Positions 24,398 through 33,627 are shown, numbered from the stretch's first letter. The stretch: 35,145 bases of DNA from Gammaproteobacteria bacterium (GCA_015490755.1 WFXF01000036.1:1-35145); one strand, 5' to 3'. Notes: a model not told the origin generated them from the letters alone. Made by a program: numbers and translations.

Positions 24398-25835
24398 TTG
24401 GCTGCTCTGGTTATTAGCGATCATCGTTCTCAGTAGACTGTTAAGCATGGCGATGATACCGATGCTTGATACTACCGAAGCAAGGTATGGTGAGGTTGCT
24501 CGCATTATGGCTGAGACAGGCGACTGGATTACGCCATGGTTCGACTATGGTGTACCATTTTGGGGCAAACCTCCCTTATCATTTTGGTCAGAGGCGCTTT
24601 CATTCCGACTATTTGGTGTCACAGAATTTGCTGCGCGCTTACCATCATGGCTAGCCAATCTGGGCATGTTGGCACTGATTTACCATTTAACAAAAAAGAT
24701 AACAGGACAACACCAGGCACTCGTTGCCACCCTGATTTTTTCCACCATGGCACTCAGCTTCTTGATGTCCGGTGCCGTATTGACCGACCCCTTCCTCGCA
24801 TTGGGCACAACACTCGCATTAGTCAGTATTATTCTTGCTTTAAGGCAACCCGATTCACTCTGGTGCTGGTGGTTTTTTGCAGGTCTCTCTATTGGGCTAT
24901 TGGCAAAAGGGCCTTTGACACTCGTACTAGTCTTTGGCCCACTTTTTTTATGGGTTATATGGCGGCGGCAATGGCATGATCTGCGTAAAATACCTTGGCT
25001 TCGGGGGACGCTTTTCACCATTTTACTCACCTTTCCCTGGTATATTGCCGCAGAACTGAAAACACCGGGTTTTCTCAATTATTTTATTGTTGGCGAACAC
25101 TTTTTACGTTTTGTTGACTCAGGCTGGAGTGGTGATCTTTATGGTAGCGCTCATAATCAGCCTTTTGGAACCATTTGGCTCTATTGGATATGGGCCTCTT
25201 TACCTTGGGGACCGATTGCTGTCATAGTGCTTTTTTGGCGCTGGATCGTCACAAGAAAGCAGCACGCTCTTCCCAAACAGAAACTGAATGATGAACAGCG
25301 GCTGCTACTGCTTTCAGCTCTGTTTCCAAGCCTGTTTTTTACTTTTTCAAGCAATATTCTATGGACTTATCAGCTAACCGCACTGCCACCACTTGCTATA
25401 TTGATCGCAATGTTGATGGCAAACCCGCTTCCAGCCAACAGGTTTAGTAAATTTGGTATAATAACCGCAACGGTATTTGTACCATTTATTGTAATACTCA
25501 TCGGCTTTAGGGCACATTTCTATCCTGATAAACTGAAAACAGAAAAAACGTTGATATCGTATTACAATGAACATAAAAATAACGACACCCAGCCGCTCAT
25601 CTATATTGGAAAGCCACCCTTCTCTGCACGATTTTATTCAAAAGGGCGTGTTAAAACGATGGAATTGCCTGAGGTAAACTCATTGATGAAAAATGGTACT
25701 GAACCGATATATTTTGTCGCCATTGCCAACGAAAACAGGGATGAAATGATTACATCACTGACAGGTCAGGTTAAGATAGAGTTCGCCAATCGGCGTTTTA
25801 CTCTATTGCAAATCAATAGAGCCGCCCGAAACTGA
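24381..25835 (+). CDS. GT39-type (ArnT-like) glycosyltransferase
   Basis: About 484 residues from the ATG at 24381, chosen because AAGGAAG stands 6 bases before it. It is a polytopic membrane protein with around ten or more helices. The first periplasmic loop carries the GT-C motif: DTTEARYGEVARIM, then TGDWITP and FWGKPPLSFW, as in the protein mannosyltransferase/ArnT family, with acidic catalytic residues after helix 1. A soluble C-terminal part begins near residue 400. Such enzymes move a sugar from a polyprenyl carrier to lipid A, protein or another acceptor. With GtrA and the GT2 enzyme directly upstream it completes a lipid-linked sugar pathway. Lipid A modification is possible but not shown. 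Confidence 0.88.
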   Translation: MFKRLDWLLWLLAIIVLSRLLSMAMIPMLDTTEARYGEVARIMAETGDWITPWFDYGVPFWGKPPLSFWSEALSFRLFGVTEFAARLPSWLANLGMLALIYHLTKKITGQHQALVATLIFSTMALSFLMSGAVLTDPFLALGTTLALVSIILALRQPDSLWCWWFFAGLSIGLLAKGPLTLVLVFGPLFLWVIWRRQWHDLRKIPWLRGTLFTILLTFPWYIAAELKTPGFLNYFIVGEHFLRFVDSGWSGDLYGSAHNQPFGTIWLYWIWASLPWGPIAVIVLFWRWIVTRKQHALPKQKLNDEQRLLLLSALFPSLFFTFSSNILWTYQLTALPPLAILIAMLMANPLPANRFSKFGIITATVFVPFIVILIGFRAHFYPDKLKTEKTLISYYNEHKNNDTQPLIYIGKPPFSARFYSKGRVKTMELPEVNSLMKNGTEPIYFVAIANENRDEMITSLTGQVKIEFANRRFTLLQINRAARN

Positions 25836-25849
25836 GATGGAGCGAGAGA

Positions 25850-26563
25850 TTGTCCCCAGATTTACAAATCGGTAAAAAACATCTGCGGGTTCTTATCGTA
25901 GAGGATCACAGAGCACTGGCCGAGAATATCTTTGAGTTTCTGGGAGAAACATATTATTGCCTCGATTTTGCCTACGACGGCCTGACTGCACTGCATTTGG
26001 TATCAGTCAATCAGTATGATGTCATTGTGCTGGATATTATGTTGCCAGGCCTCTCGGGGTTGAAGCTCTGCGAGCGAATTCGTAACGATCTGAAGTGCAA
26101 TACCCCCATTCTGTTCATGACGGCTCGTGATGCGATCGAAGATAAAACCTCCGGCTTTTCACTCGGTGGAGATGATTACCTGGTAAAACCCTTTGATATG
26201 CGAGAAATGGAGCTGCGCATTCAGGCGCTTTCACGTAGAGGTGCGAGCAATCAGAATGAACGAAATGCAGGCAGTATTTGCTTTAACACTGGCACACTGG
26301 AGGTTTCTCTCAGCAATGGAAAAAAAGTGGAACTCTCCGGTGCAAATGCCAGACTGTTTGAGATATTGATGCAGGCTTACCCACGCTTTGTTTCTCACGA
26401 AACCTTAAGCCAGGCCGTCTGGGGCATTGATGATATTGATCTTCATACGCTTCGTACTCACATCTACAATTTACGAAAATTACTTAACGACACATTGAAT
26501 CATTCACTGATCAAAACCCTGCGCGGCCGTGGTTACCGTTTAATCCCGCCAGAAGACAAATAA
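25850..26563 (+). CDS. OmpR-family response regulator
   Basis: A 237-residue two-domain regulator. The receiver domain has the acidic pocket IVEDH, phospho-acceptor Asp62 (VLDIMLPG), the Thr switch FMTARDA and Lys in LVKPFD. A winged-helix DNA-binding domain follows (LSGANARLFEIL, TLRTHIYNLRKLL, IKTLRGRGYRL). The start is a TTG at 25850 with GGAG 7 bases upstream; the nearby ATG at 25836 closes after 12 codons. It begins 14 bases after the GT39 gene and precedes its kinase. It may therefore regulate the surface glycosylation genes in the same transcript. Confidence 0.92.
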   Translation: MSPDLQIGKKHLRVLIVEDHRALAENIFEFLGETYYCLDFAYDGLTALHLVSVNQYDVIVLDIMLPGLSGLKLCERIRNDLKCNTPILFMTARDAIEDKTSGFSLGGDDYLVKPFDMREMELRIQALSRRGASNQNERNAGSICFNTGTLEVSLSNGKKVELSGANARLFEILMQAYPRFVSHETLSQAVWGIDDIDLHTLRTHIYNLRKLLNDTLNHSLIKTLRGRGYRLIPPEDK

Positions 26564-26573
26564 TCTTTTTTCC

Positions 26574-27839
26574 ATGCGCCCCTCCATTAAGAACCACATT
26601 TTCCGACAGTTTTTTTCGTTGAGCTTATTGACCATCGTTGCACTTATTGCACTGCTTGAAGTGCTCTCTGATGACCTGGAAAGAAGCATGGTGGCACTTG
26701 AACTGGAATCTGAACAGACTCATTACTTCTCAATGATCAAGGATACTCCACAGACCTGGATAACCGCCACAACTTTAGTCGCTTTTGTACCAGAGCATAT
26801 AGCACAATTCCCAGAGTTGCCCCCGGTATTTCAGGGGTTACCCGTACCATTCTCCGGGGAGGCCGAAACCGTTGATGCAGATTACTGGGTGAATATTAGT
26901 CAAACGCCAACAGGGACACTTTATATTGCCAAGGGGACATATCTATTCGAACAGCGTGAAAAAGTATTTCTTTTCGGGATTATGGTCGTTGGCGTGCTGT
27001 TCATTACGATTAGCTTCATCCTGACCCAGTTAAGTGCGCGGCGAATCGTTAAACCGTTAACTGCATTGACTCAGGAAATCAGTCACATTGACCCTCAACA
27101 CCGAACCATGCGCGTCTCGGAAAATTATCACGATCAGGAGCTCTATTCCATCGCGACGACATTCAACACCTACCTCAACACCATGGAAGAGTATGTAAAG
27201 CGGGAGAAGATGCTGATTGGCATGGCCAGCCATGAATTACGAACTCCGATTGCTGTTATCTCCGGCGCACTTGATGTCATTGAAGAACGTGACACGATGA
27301 GTGAAAAAGATAAAAAAACGGTTGCGCGTATTCGAGGAGCCGCCAATGAGATGAATGCCAATGTTGTGGCCATTCTTATGCTCGCCAGAAAACAACCGAC
27401 TCCCCATCAACTCACTCAAATTCTATTAAGCCAAACGCTTCAAACAGCCGTACAGGAACGACTGAACACTCACCCTGAAGACCAGGCGCGTCTATCAATA
27501 ATGCCCAGCGAAATTGATCATGAACTTCTCTCCGACATAACATTGCTCCGAATGCTATTGAAAAACCTGATTCAAAATGCACTGGAACACACTCAAGGCA
27601 ATGTGACTTTACAGCAAAACAAGCTGGGATTATTGATCTCGGATGAAGGTGCAGGTCTACCACAAAATGTGCGTTTACAGCTCAGTCAGAAAACACCTAT
27701 ACCTAATGGGTATCTTAATGAATCAGGTTTAGGTCTTTTTATCGTAACACTGATTTGTGAACGTTTGGGCTGGAGAATAGAAGTTGATCAGCAGGCAAAA
27801 ATCGGGACAGCTCTTCAACTCTATTTCCCATCAAGTTGA
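26574..27839 (+). CDS. Sensor histidine kinase
   Basis: A 421-residue membrane kinase, partner of the response regulator 10 bases upstream. Helix 1 covers about residues 12-30, a short periplasmic sensor domain about 31-130, helix 2 about 131-152, then a HAMP-like linker. The phospho-acceptor is His220 in MASHELRTPIAVI. The ATPase has N box LLKNLIQNALEHT, G1 SDEGAGLP and G2 SGLGLFIV. The C-terminal half is compact. The sensed signal is unknown; the setting suggests envelope or antimicrobial-peptide stress. Confidence 0.92.
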   Translation: MRPSIKNHIFRQFFSLSLLTIVALIALLEVLSDDLERSMVALELESEQTHYFSMIKDTPQTWITATTLVAFVPEHIAQFPELPPVFQGLPVPFSGEAETVDADYWVNISQTPTGTLYIAKGTYLFEQREKVFLFGIMVVGVLFITISFILTQLSARRIVKPLTALTQEISHIDPQHRTMRVSENYHDQELYSIATTFNTYLNTMEEYVKREKMLIGMASHELRTPIAVISGALDVIEERDTMSEKDKKTVARIRGAANEMNANVVAILMLARKQPTPHQLTQILLSQTLQTAVQERLNTHPEDQARLSIMPSEIDHELLSDITLLRMLLKNLIQNALEHTQGNVTLQQNKLGLLISDEGAGLPQNVRLQLSQKTPIPNGYLNESGLGLFIVTLICERLGWRIEVDQQAKIGTALQLYFPSS

Positions 27840-27888
27840 CCTGCAATACAAACTCGCTTTATCGTGCACTATACTCAAAATGCGCATC

Positions 27889-29295
27889 TCAAACGGTGAC
27901 AGGTAATTTGACGGTAAAACAGCTGCCTTTTCCCAAGCAACTGCTCAAACTAATATCACCGCCATGAGAGCGAGCAACGGCTCTGGAGAAACTTAGCCCC
28001 AGACCACACCCATCATGAGAACGGCTCTGATCACAACGAAAAAAACGGTCAAATACCCGTGCCTGATCGTTTTCCGGGATTCCCGCACCTGTATCCATCA
28101 CCATAATTTCAATGCTCTGTTTAGTGCAGGTTAAAGCGATATCGACCTGACCGTTAGCTAATGTGTATTTGATGGCGTTATCCAGAAGGTTGGCCAGCAT
28201 ACGTTGCAGGCTTTGGATGTTACCGTCAATGTGACAACTATTTTCCAGACGACAAACTAGTTTGATGCGTTTTTGCTCAGCCATCGCCTCAAAAAGTTCA
28301 CAGGCATCCTGAACCAATTGTGAGATATTAATTTTTTGTTTCGTTATGTGAAGTACGCCGGCCTCAGCCTCTGCAACATCAAGTATGGAGTTGATCATTT
28401 GTAATAACCAGTCACACTCTTCTATGGTATCCGAGGCAGCAGACTTAAACTCCTGAGGGGTGTTATCATCTGATAATACTGATTCTGAAATCACTCTGAT
28501 GCGTGCCAATGGGCTGCGTAGATCGTGGGCAATATTATCAGTCATCTCTTTCATCTCGGATATCAAGACCCTTATCCTGTCCAGCATGGCATTAAATGTA
28601 TTAACAAGCCATGTGATTTCATCTCCTTGTGCAGAGACAGCGACACGTTGATCTAATTTTCCTTTTTCTATTTCTGAAGCAATGCGACTGACTTCTTTTA
28701 TACCTTTGACCGCATGCCTTGCCATTAACCAGCCAATAATGGATGCAAATGGAATAACGATTAAAAACACGGTAATAAAGACATTGGATAGCAGCGTCAT
28801 TATATTTTGCATTTCTTCTACGGATTCCCCGGTATACAACAGAACATCAGGAGAAATTAAGCCGTGAATCGTTTTCGTTTTATATTCTGCCTCCGGAACA
28901 CTTATAGTTTGAAAAGTAGATTCCCCTGAGGAAAACACCTGCTTAATAATGTGCGGGTTTTCAGGCAGGAATTGCCAGTGAGATAGATCAGAGCTATAAA
29001 TTTGAGCGCCATTTTTATGAAGCAATAGAAAAAAGAGCCTCTCCTCATCATCCAGCCTCATTTCGCGTTCGATTTCTTGCTTAACCCCGTCTAGCCCTTC
29101 GTTTTCGTAAAGTATTTTAAATTCGATGATATCGTCAAACAGATCGGACTCTATATTCTGATCCAATGTTTTTTTGAGTGAAAAGTAAGAAGCACTAAAG
29201 GCTATGGTTATCAGGGTGATAACCACTAACGTGTACCAAAAGGTTAACCTGAATGCCAGGGTGTTAGGGAAACGAATCATTTTTTTTGAAAACAT
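27889..29295 (-). CDS. Sensor histidine kinase (CusS/QseC-like layout)
   Basis: About 468 residues. Two transmembrane helices (about residues 16-36 and 175-197 of this form) enclose a periplasmic sensor domain of about 135 residues. A HAMP domain (IASEIEKGKLDQRVAV) follows. The H box is NIAHDLRSPLARI, the N box MLANLLDNAIKYT, G1 DTGAGIPE, the F box FDRFFR, and G2 GCGLGLSF. The start is uncertain: a GTG at 29307, ATG at 29295 and ATG at 29280 are all in frame. I chose 29295 because GGA lies 7 bases before it. Every option overlaps the regulator gene. It converges with the other kinase gene with only 49 bases between; no terminator is evident there. Confidence 0.9.
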   Translation of the reverse strand: MFSKKMIRFPNTLAFRLTFWYTLVVITLITIAFSASYFSLKKTLDQNIESDLFDDIIEFKILYENEGLDGVKQEIEREMRLDDEERLFFLLLHKNGAQIYSSDLSHWQFLPENPHIIKQVFSSGESTFQTISVPEAEYKTKTIHGLISPDVLLYTGESVEEMQNIMTLLSNVFITVFLIVIPFASIIGWLMARHAVKGIKEVSRIASEIEKGKLDQRVAVSAQGDEITWLVNTFNAMLDRIRVLISEMKEMTDNIAHDLRSPLARIRVISESVLSDDNTPQEFKSAASDTIEECDWLLQMINSILDVAEAEAGVLHITKQKINISQLVQDACELFEAMAEQKRIKLVCRLENSCHIDGNIQSLQRMLANLLDNAIKYTLANGQVDIALTCTKQSIEIMVMDTGAGIPENDQARVFDRFFRCDQSRSHDGCGLGLSFSRAVARSHGGDISLSSCLGKGSCFTVKLPVTV

Positions 29296-29950
29296 AACCA
29301 AGTCCACGAATCGTGTGAATCAAGGAAGCATTGAAATTTTTGTCCACCTTCTCTCTAAGTTTACTGATGCGTGCTTCAACAACATTGGTTTGTGGATCAA
29401 AATTATAATTCCAGACGCGCTCCATAATCATGGTTTTTGAAACTATATTCCCGGCATTGCGCATAAGGTACTCCAAAAGCGCGAACTCTTTGGGTTGCAA
29501 ATCAATTTGCTCTCCCTCACGAGTAACTGTTCGAGCCAGTAAATCAAGTGATACACCATGGAGAGTTAATCCGGTGGTTTCAGTTACATTGGTGAAGCGT
29601 CGTAAATGTGCTTGTATGCGCGCCAACAACTCACTAAATGAAAATGGTTTAATAAGATAATCATCCCCTCCACTTTGCAACCCTTTTACACGATCATCAA
29701 CGGAGTGTTTGGCACTAAGGATAATAACCGGCATTTCAATTTTTTGTTTACGCATTCTCTCTATGATCAGCAAGCCATCCAGCTTGGGGAGCATTATGTC
29801 AATAATGCCAAGATCGTAGCTGTTGTTGAGTGCGAGATCCAACCCTTCAAGCCCATCGGCAGCGTGATCAACACAATAGCCTGCCTCTTTCAATCCCTTG
29901 ACAATAAAGTTGGCAATGACCTGGTCATCTTCAATAAGTAGAACTCTCAT
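29264..29950 (-). CDS. OmpR/CusR-like response regulator
   Basis: About 228 residues from the ATG at 29950 (MRVLLIEDDQ), the usual family start; upstream codons are atypical. The receiver has IEDD, phospho-acceptor Asp51 (IIDIMLPK), Ser in ILSAKHS and Lys in LIKPFS. The winged-helix domain carries LQPKEFALLEYL, VVEARISKLREKV and IHTIRGLGYVF. This resembles CusR/CopR-type regulators. The gene lies between the beta-barrel gene (73 bases upstream) and its overlapping kinase. Control of the barrel gene and autoregulation are plausible. Confidence 0.92.
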   Translation of the reverse strand: MRVLLIEDDQVIANFIVKGLKEAGYCVDHAADGLEGLDLALNNSYDLGIIDIMLPKLDGLLIIERMRKQKIEMPVIILSAKHSVDDRVKGLQSGGDDYLIKPFSFSELLARIQAHLRRFTNVTETTGLTLHGVSLDLLARTVTREGEQIDLQPKEFALLEYLMRNAGNIVSKTMIMERVWNYNFDPQTNVVEARISKLREKVDKNFNASLIHTIRGLGYVFKKNDSFP

Positions 29951-29973
29951 TACAGTAAATTTTCCGGTTTTAA

Positions 29974-29986
29974 TGCAGAGTCTGCA
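29974..29986. promoter_or_regulatory. Dyad symmetry upstream of the response regulator
   Basis: TGCAGA-G-TCTGCA is a perfect 6+1+6 palindrome, 24 bases before the regulator ATG. It could be an operator for autoregulation or a small hairpin between the barrel and regulator genes. No T-run follows on the minus strand. Confidence 0.3.
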
Positions 29987-30023
29987 CAATATTTTTTATG
30001 CTGGGAGGGAATAAGAGACCTTG

Positions 30024-30968
30024 TTAAAATATGTGTGAATACGTGAGCGAAATTTCGGTCACATCATCAAGTTCATATATAGCCCCTGCTTTCCCTGCTC
30101 TATCGGTAAAGCTTAACTCCCTTCCGGTATTTTGCTGAACTGAAAACGACAAAGAACCTTCATTTGTCAAATCATAATCAAGTTGAATGCCAAGGCTATT
30201 ATATTCGTCCTCTAAATATCCACCCTGCATGCCGGTCACCGGGCTGCTGTCAGAAAGCCTGATTGTATTCGTGCCGCTTTCATTATAAAACATCGTGGTC
30301 GAAAATTCTTTGATGAAGTGATAAGTCAGACTGGTTTCCGGAAATTCACTGCTCACTTCAAACTCACCTGACCAACCCTCTTGTTTGTCATGATTCCACT
30401 CAATTCCAAGATCTACCCCAAGCGCTCCTCCCTCTGCATCTAAATATTCAAAATTTGTGTTTAATGTAAAAGCCCAGCTGTCAGACAGATCATAAGTAAA
30501 ATCGACACCTGCCTCATACTCTCTGGATTCACTTGTTTGTTTTTCAAATGAAGATTCCGCTTCAACATAATATTTAAACTCCCATTGCTCACTTATGTCT
30601 TGCTCATAAGACCAACCAAACTGTAACGTGCTGAAAGTGCTCCAAGGATTATTACCGGCCGTGCCGGAGACAAAAGAGAGGTTTTCAGGATTTGTCCAGT
30701 TATAACTCCAGCGTTCGTAATTGAATGAAAAACTCATGTCGTCGTTTTCGTACTCAGTCTCAAGAAGCACACCAGAAGTGCCAACCTGTGCGTTTCCGGT
30801 CTTCGATTTTGAGTCGCCCATACTAAAAAATTCGATCTCGATGTTACTTTCAACACCGTCTGAATTAGAATGAGTATGCCCTCCACCCGCAAAGGAAGTG
30901 GTTGGCAATCCAAGGGCAAAAATATAAGTGAGTAAAAAAAACCGTTTTTCACTGGTTCTATGTTTCAT
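30024..30968 (-). CDS. Outer-membrane beta-barrel protein next to a two-component system
   Basis: A 314-residue exported protein. The signal peptide ends in PTTSFAGGG and is followed by a His-bearing GGGHTHSNSD segment. The rest alternates in strand-like stretches with many aromatic residues (MSFSFNYERWSYNW, WEFKYYVEAESS, WAFTLNTNFEYLD). It ends in LTYSHIF, the terminal Phe expected of outer-membrane barrels. About 12 strands seem likely. A good ribosome site (AAAGGAAA) precedes the ATG. No family is recognised. The His segment and the CusR-like regulator hint at a metal-related role, but this is weak inference. Confidence 0.75.
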   Translation of the reverse strand: MKHRTSEKRFFLLTYIFALGLPTTSFAGGGHTHSNSDGVESNIEIEFFSMGDSKSKTGNAQVGTSGVLLETEYENDDMSFSFNYERWSYNWTNPENLSFVSGTAGNNPWSTFSTLQFGWSYEQDISEQWEFKYYVEAESSFEKQTSESREYEAGVDFTYDLSDSWAFTLNTNFEYLDAEGGALGVDLGIEWNHDKQEGWSGEFEVSSEFPETSLTYHFIKEFSTTMFYNESGTNTIRLSDSSPVTGMQGGYLEDEYNSLGIQLDYDLTNEGSLSFSVQQNTGRELSFTDRAGKAGAIYELDDVTEISLTYSHIF

Positions 30969-31015
30969 ACTGATTTCCTTTCTTTAACCGGCTGGGCGTG
31001 TTAACTCTGTTGTAG

Positions 31016-31044
31016 AAAATATGGAATGTGCTTGCACACATCAA
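31016..31044 (-). promoter_or_regulatory. Candidate promoter of the barrel/two-component operon with a dyad in the spacer
   Basis: On the minus strand TTGATG (31044-31039) and TATTTT (31021-31016) are 17 bases apart, about 48 bases upstream of the ATG. The spacer contains TGTGC-TT-GCACA (31027-31038), a perfect dyad in the place where a regulator could act on promoter opening. Confidence 0.4.
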
Positions 31045-31328
31045 ATGTCTGTCTCAGGAAACTCTGATCAGATCCGGATGAGAAACTTGATCATGGCTTC
31101 CTTTAGAGGTGGGTACTTTGTCAGATACAGATCATCTAAACGTTACCAGTAGATTATCAAATGGTAATTTTTCAGGAATGAGCAGCTTGGGTGATGAGTT
31201 TTCACATCAGAAAGTGCGAAGTGTTTTCGATTGCTGGCAGCATATACTCAACAACGCTTTACGGCACATTTTTCGGTACGCTTTTGGAGCCTGAAGAGCT
31301 GATTCCATGAATGAAAGAAGGCTGAGGG
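31045..31328. other. Intergenic stretch without a confident gene
   Basis: Between the barrel promoter and the end of alkC. A GTG-started plus-strand frame of 61 codons (31109-31294, ends RHIFRYAFGA) has no strong ribosome site and no recognisable family; alternative frames look equally protein-like in parts, which suggests decayed coding DNA. I see no terminator for alkC here. Confidence 0.3.
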
Positions 31329-32456
31329 CTACATGAGCAACTCAAAATCAGCCACCGTTTGGCTCACTCCATTCACCATAATTTCAATACGATGTTCACC
31401 AGGGTAATAAACTCGTGTTGTGACCTTTTTAATCGCATGTTTTTTTTGTACCGTGATCATTTTTTCTGGATGAAGCGTCATATTCTTCCATTTAAAAACC
31501 TTCGGTGTCATCTCTCCGTTAGCTTTTTGATGGTGAATAATGTAGTCAATAATCAATGGCTGTGCTTCATGGCTCATTGATGTAAGCGATAACTCAAAGA
31601 TCAATGTCTGACCAAAATCAACGGTCGGTGTCAGTACGTTCAAGTGATTTAATTTTATTTTTGGCTCTCCATAACCTAATGCTTGCAAAGTTCTTTGGTG
31701 CCCCTGCTTGATCAGAGTACGACATGCGTGACGTACAAGTTTTTCTCGTGATCTATTCGCACCAACCAACCAATGTTCTGCAATTTCAGCCACTCGCTCA
31801 GGATGGTCTTTTGCAATGTCATTCAAATTATTTGCAACCGAGCGACGTACATACTCTTCAGGATCATCTTTGAGTGCCTCGAGAAGCGGCAGCAGGGGTG
31901 CTGGGTCTTTGACAAAAGCGGATAATTGCATCGCCCACGGCAATCGTGGCCGTGTACCTTCTGATATCAAACGACGTACATGTCGGCTTTTATCATTTGT
32001 CCACTGGCTCAATATCTCCAGAGTTTCTTCCTGTTTTTCCAGCAACAGAAAACGAATCCCAAACTCGGATGTAAAGCGCTTGGTTAACTCTTTAAGCAAA
32101 TTCATCGCGAGTTCAAGGTGATTTGCCCCATGCAGACCTGCATAATGTGCCATCGGCATGATCGCCCAACCGGCAATGCCATCACTTGTCACGGTGATGC
32201 CCGATATATCGCCATCATCATCGGGTGTAAGAGTGGCTAAAATGATCTCACACGACCTTTCAAAATCATCTGGCAAATATCGAACCATCGCTTCAGTGAT
32301 CTGATTTGAACGTGCTTTAAGCTCCAATGTATCCAGACGATGCGTTGCAGTCTCAACAAAGCCGGCACAATCAAACTCAGGCCAAGCACTTAAAAAGTGC
32401 TCTCCCATCCCCTTGATAATCTCTGTATTGAATGAGTTTTTAAATGGCTCGGTCAT
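31329..32456 (-). CDS. alkC: DNA alkylation repair glycosylase AlkC
   Basis: A 375-residue HEAT-like repeat DNA glycosylase. Paired helices are visible from about residue 110 to 245 (FGIRFLLLEKQEETLEILSQW, RHVRRLISEGTRPRLPW, YVRRSVANNLNDIAKDHPE, LVRHACRTLIKQG). This is the ALK-fold that excises 3-methyladenine and related bases without flipping them. Residues ~265-375 are beta-rich (VDFGQTLIFELSLTS, RVYYPGEHRIEIMVNG) and fit the Ig-like C-terminal domain known in some AlkC proteins. Plain AlkD lacks it, which supports the AlkC name. The gene follows ada by 9 bases and is likely induced with it by methylation damage. Confidence 0.85.
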   Translation of the reverse strand: MTEPFKNSFNTEIIKGMGEHFLSAWPEFDCAGFVETATHRLDTLELKARSNQITEAMVRYLPDDFERSCEIILATLTPDDDGDISGITVTSDGIAGWAIMPMAHYAGLHGANHLELAMNLLKELTKRFTSEFGIRFLLLEKQEETLEILSQWTNDKSRHVRRLISEGTRPRLPWAMQLSAFVKDPAPLLPLLEALKDDPEEYVRRSVANNLNDIAKDHPERVAEIAEHWLVGANRSREKLVRHACRTLIKQGHQRTLQALGYGEPKIKLNHLNVLTPTVDFGQTLIFELSLTSMSHEAQPLIIDYIIHHQKANGEMTPKVFKWKNMTLHPEKMITVQKKHAIKKVTTRVYYPGEHRIEIMVNGVSQTVADFELLM

Positions 32457-32465
32457 ATTACTTCC

Positions 32466-33512
32466 CTAAGTATTTGACTGCTCAAAATCAAGTAACCATT
32501 TTTTTCGATGCAACCCTCCACCATAGCCGACCAAACGACCATCAGAGCCGATGACTCGGTGACAAGGAATGATGATACCGACACGATTATAACCATTAGC
32601 AGATGCAACCGCGCGCACTGCTTTCGGGTTATTCATCGCAATGGCTTGCTGCTTGTATGAGCGAGTTTCACCATAAGGGATTTCTTGCAATATCTTCCAT
32701 ACCGATTGCTGAAAATCAGTACCCGGAGTATGCAGCGGAACTGTAAATTTTTTTCTTTTCCCTGAAAAATACTCTGATAGTTCAGATTGAACCTGATCCA
32801 GGTGCGAATTAGCTCCCGGTAAAATAACGGCACTCAGCCTTTTACATAAATCTTTAAATTCCGTCTCTAGCATCTTTCTATCAGTAAAATCCAACAGACA
32901 GATCCCTTTTTGACTGGCGCAGGCGAACATGGGTCCGATAGGGGTTGTGAAGCGAACGATATTTATAATGGACTTGTCATTAGAGTGCATGGCTGAATCA
33001 CCAAAAATAGAACGGTAGCTTTCATTAAACCCACTGAGTGAATCATAACCACTTTCAAGCGCTGAGTTCGTCACTGTCTCACCTTTTTTAATACTGTTAA
33101 ACGCTGTGTTAATACGCAACATTCTTTGGTAAGCATGAAATGTGATATTGTGATGCTTTTTAAACCATCGCCTAATTTGGCTCGGCTCAATTCCTCTTTG
33201 TCTTAAATCATAATCCTTGATTCTCAAATAAGGGTTTTTATGCAAATCTTTAATGATATTTTTGACATACTCAGGAGTTTCATCCATTTTTTCCATTGGC
33301 TTACAGACCTTACATGGCCTAAAACCGTTTTGTATTGCTTCCTGAGCTGTATCATAAAAAACAACATTTTCAGCTTTTGGTTTCCTTGCCCGGCAGGATG
33401 GGCGACAAAATATTCCAGTTGTTTTAACAGCCGTAAAAAATATACCCTCAAACAGAGCATTTTGACGACCAATCACTTCATATTTTTCTTGGAAAGTTAA
33501 TGTTTTTTTCAT
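32466..33512 (-). CDS. ada: Bifunctional Ada: methylphosphotriester/O6-methylguanine methyltransferase and regulator
   Basis: A 348-residue protein with the full Ada layout. The N-terminal zinc domain has Cys36, Cys40 (GIFCRPSC), Cys67 and Cys70 (PCKVCK); Cys36 corresponds to the acceptor of methyl groups from phosphotriesters. Residues ~90-175 are the AraC-type helix-turn-helix region (GIEPSQIRRWFKKHHN, ALESGYDSLSGFNESY). The C-terminal methyltransferase has IPCHRVIG with the second acceptor, Cys317. Methylation at the N-terminus turns Ada into an activator of its own operon in E. coli; the same is expected here, with alkC as the second gene. The ATG has only a poor ribosome site (AGG one base away), and I found no convincing Ada box. 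Confidence 0.96.
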   Translation of the reverse strand: MKKTLTFQEKYEVIGRQNALFEGIFFTAVKTTGIFCRPSCRARKPKAENVVFYDTAQEAIQNGFRPCKVCKPMEKMDETPEYVKNIIKDLHKNPYLRIKDYDLRQRGIEPSQIRRWFKKHHNITFHAYQRMLRINTAFNSIKKGETVTNSALESGYDSLSGFNESYRSIFGDSAMHSNDKSIINIVRFTTPIGPMFACASQKGICLLDFTDRKMLETEFKDLCKRLSAVILPGANSHLDQVQSELSEYFSGKRKKFTVPLHTPGTDFQQSVWKILQEIPYGETRSYKQQAIAMNNPKAVRAVASANGYNRVGIIIPCHRVIGSDGRLVGYGGGLHRKKWLLDFEQSNT

Positions 33513-33627
33513 ACCTATTTTGCAACCAGCTCAATATGCGTGTCGATTAAAAAACAGATTTTAACTGAGTGAGATTTTCCTGCTACCGAAAAATTAACAA
33601 CTATATTTGGTTTATCTGAGCCCATTA

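Noticed and set aside
31109-31294. A 61-codon GTG-started plus-strand frame
   Set aside because: No good ribosome site, no recognisable family, and rival frames look equally plausible; kept only as part of an unresolved intergenic stretch.
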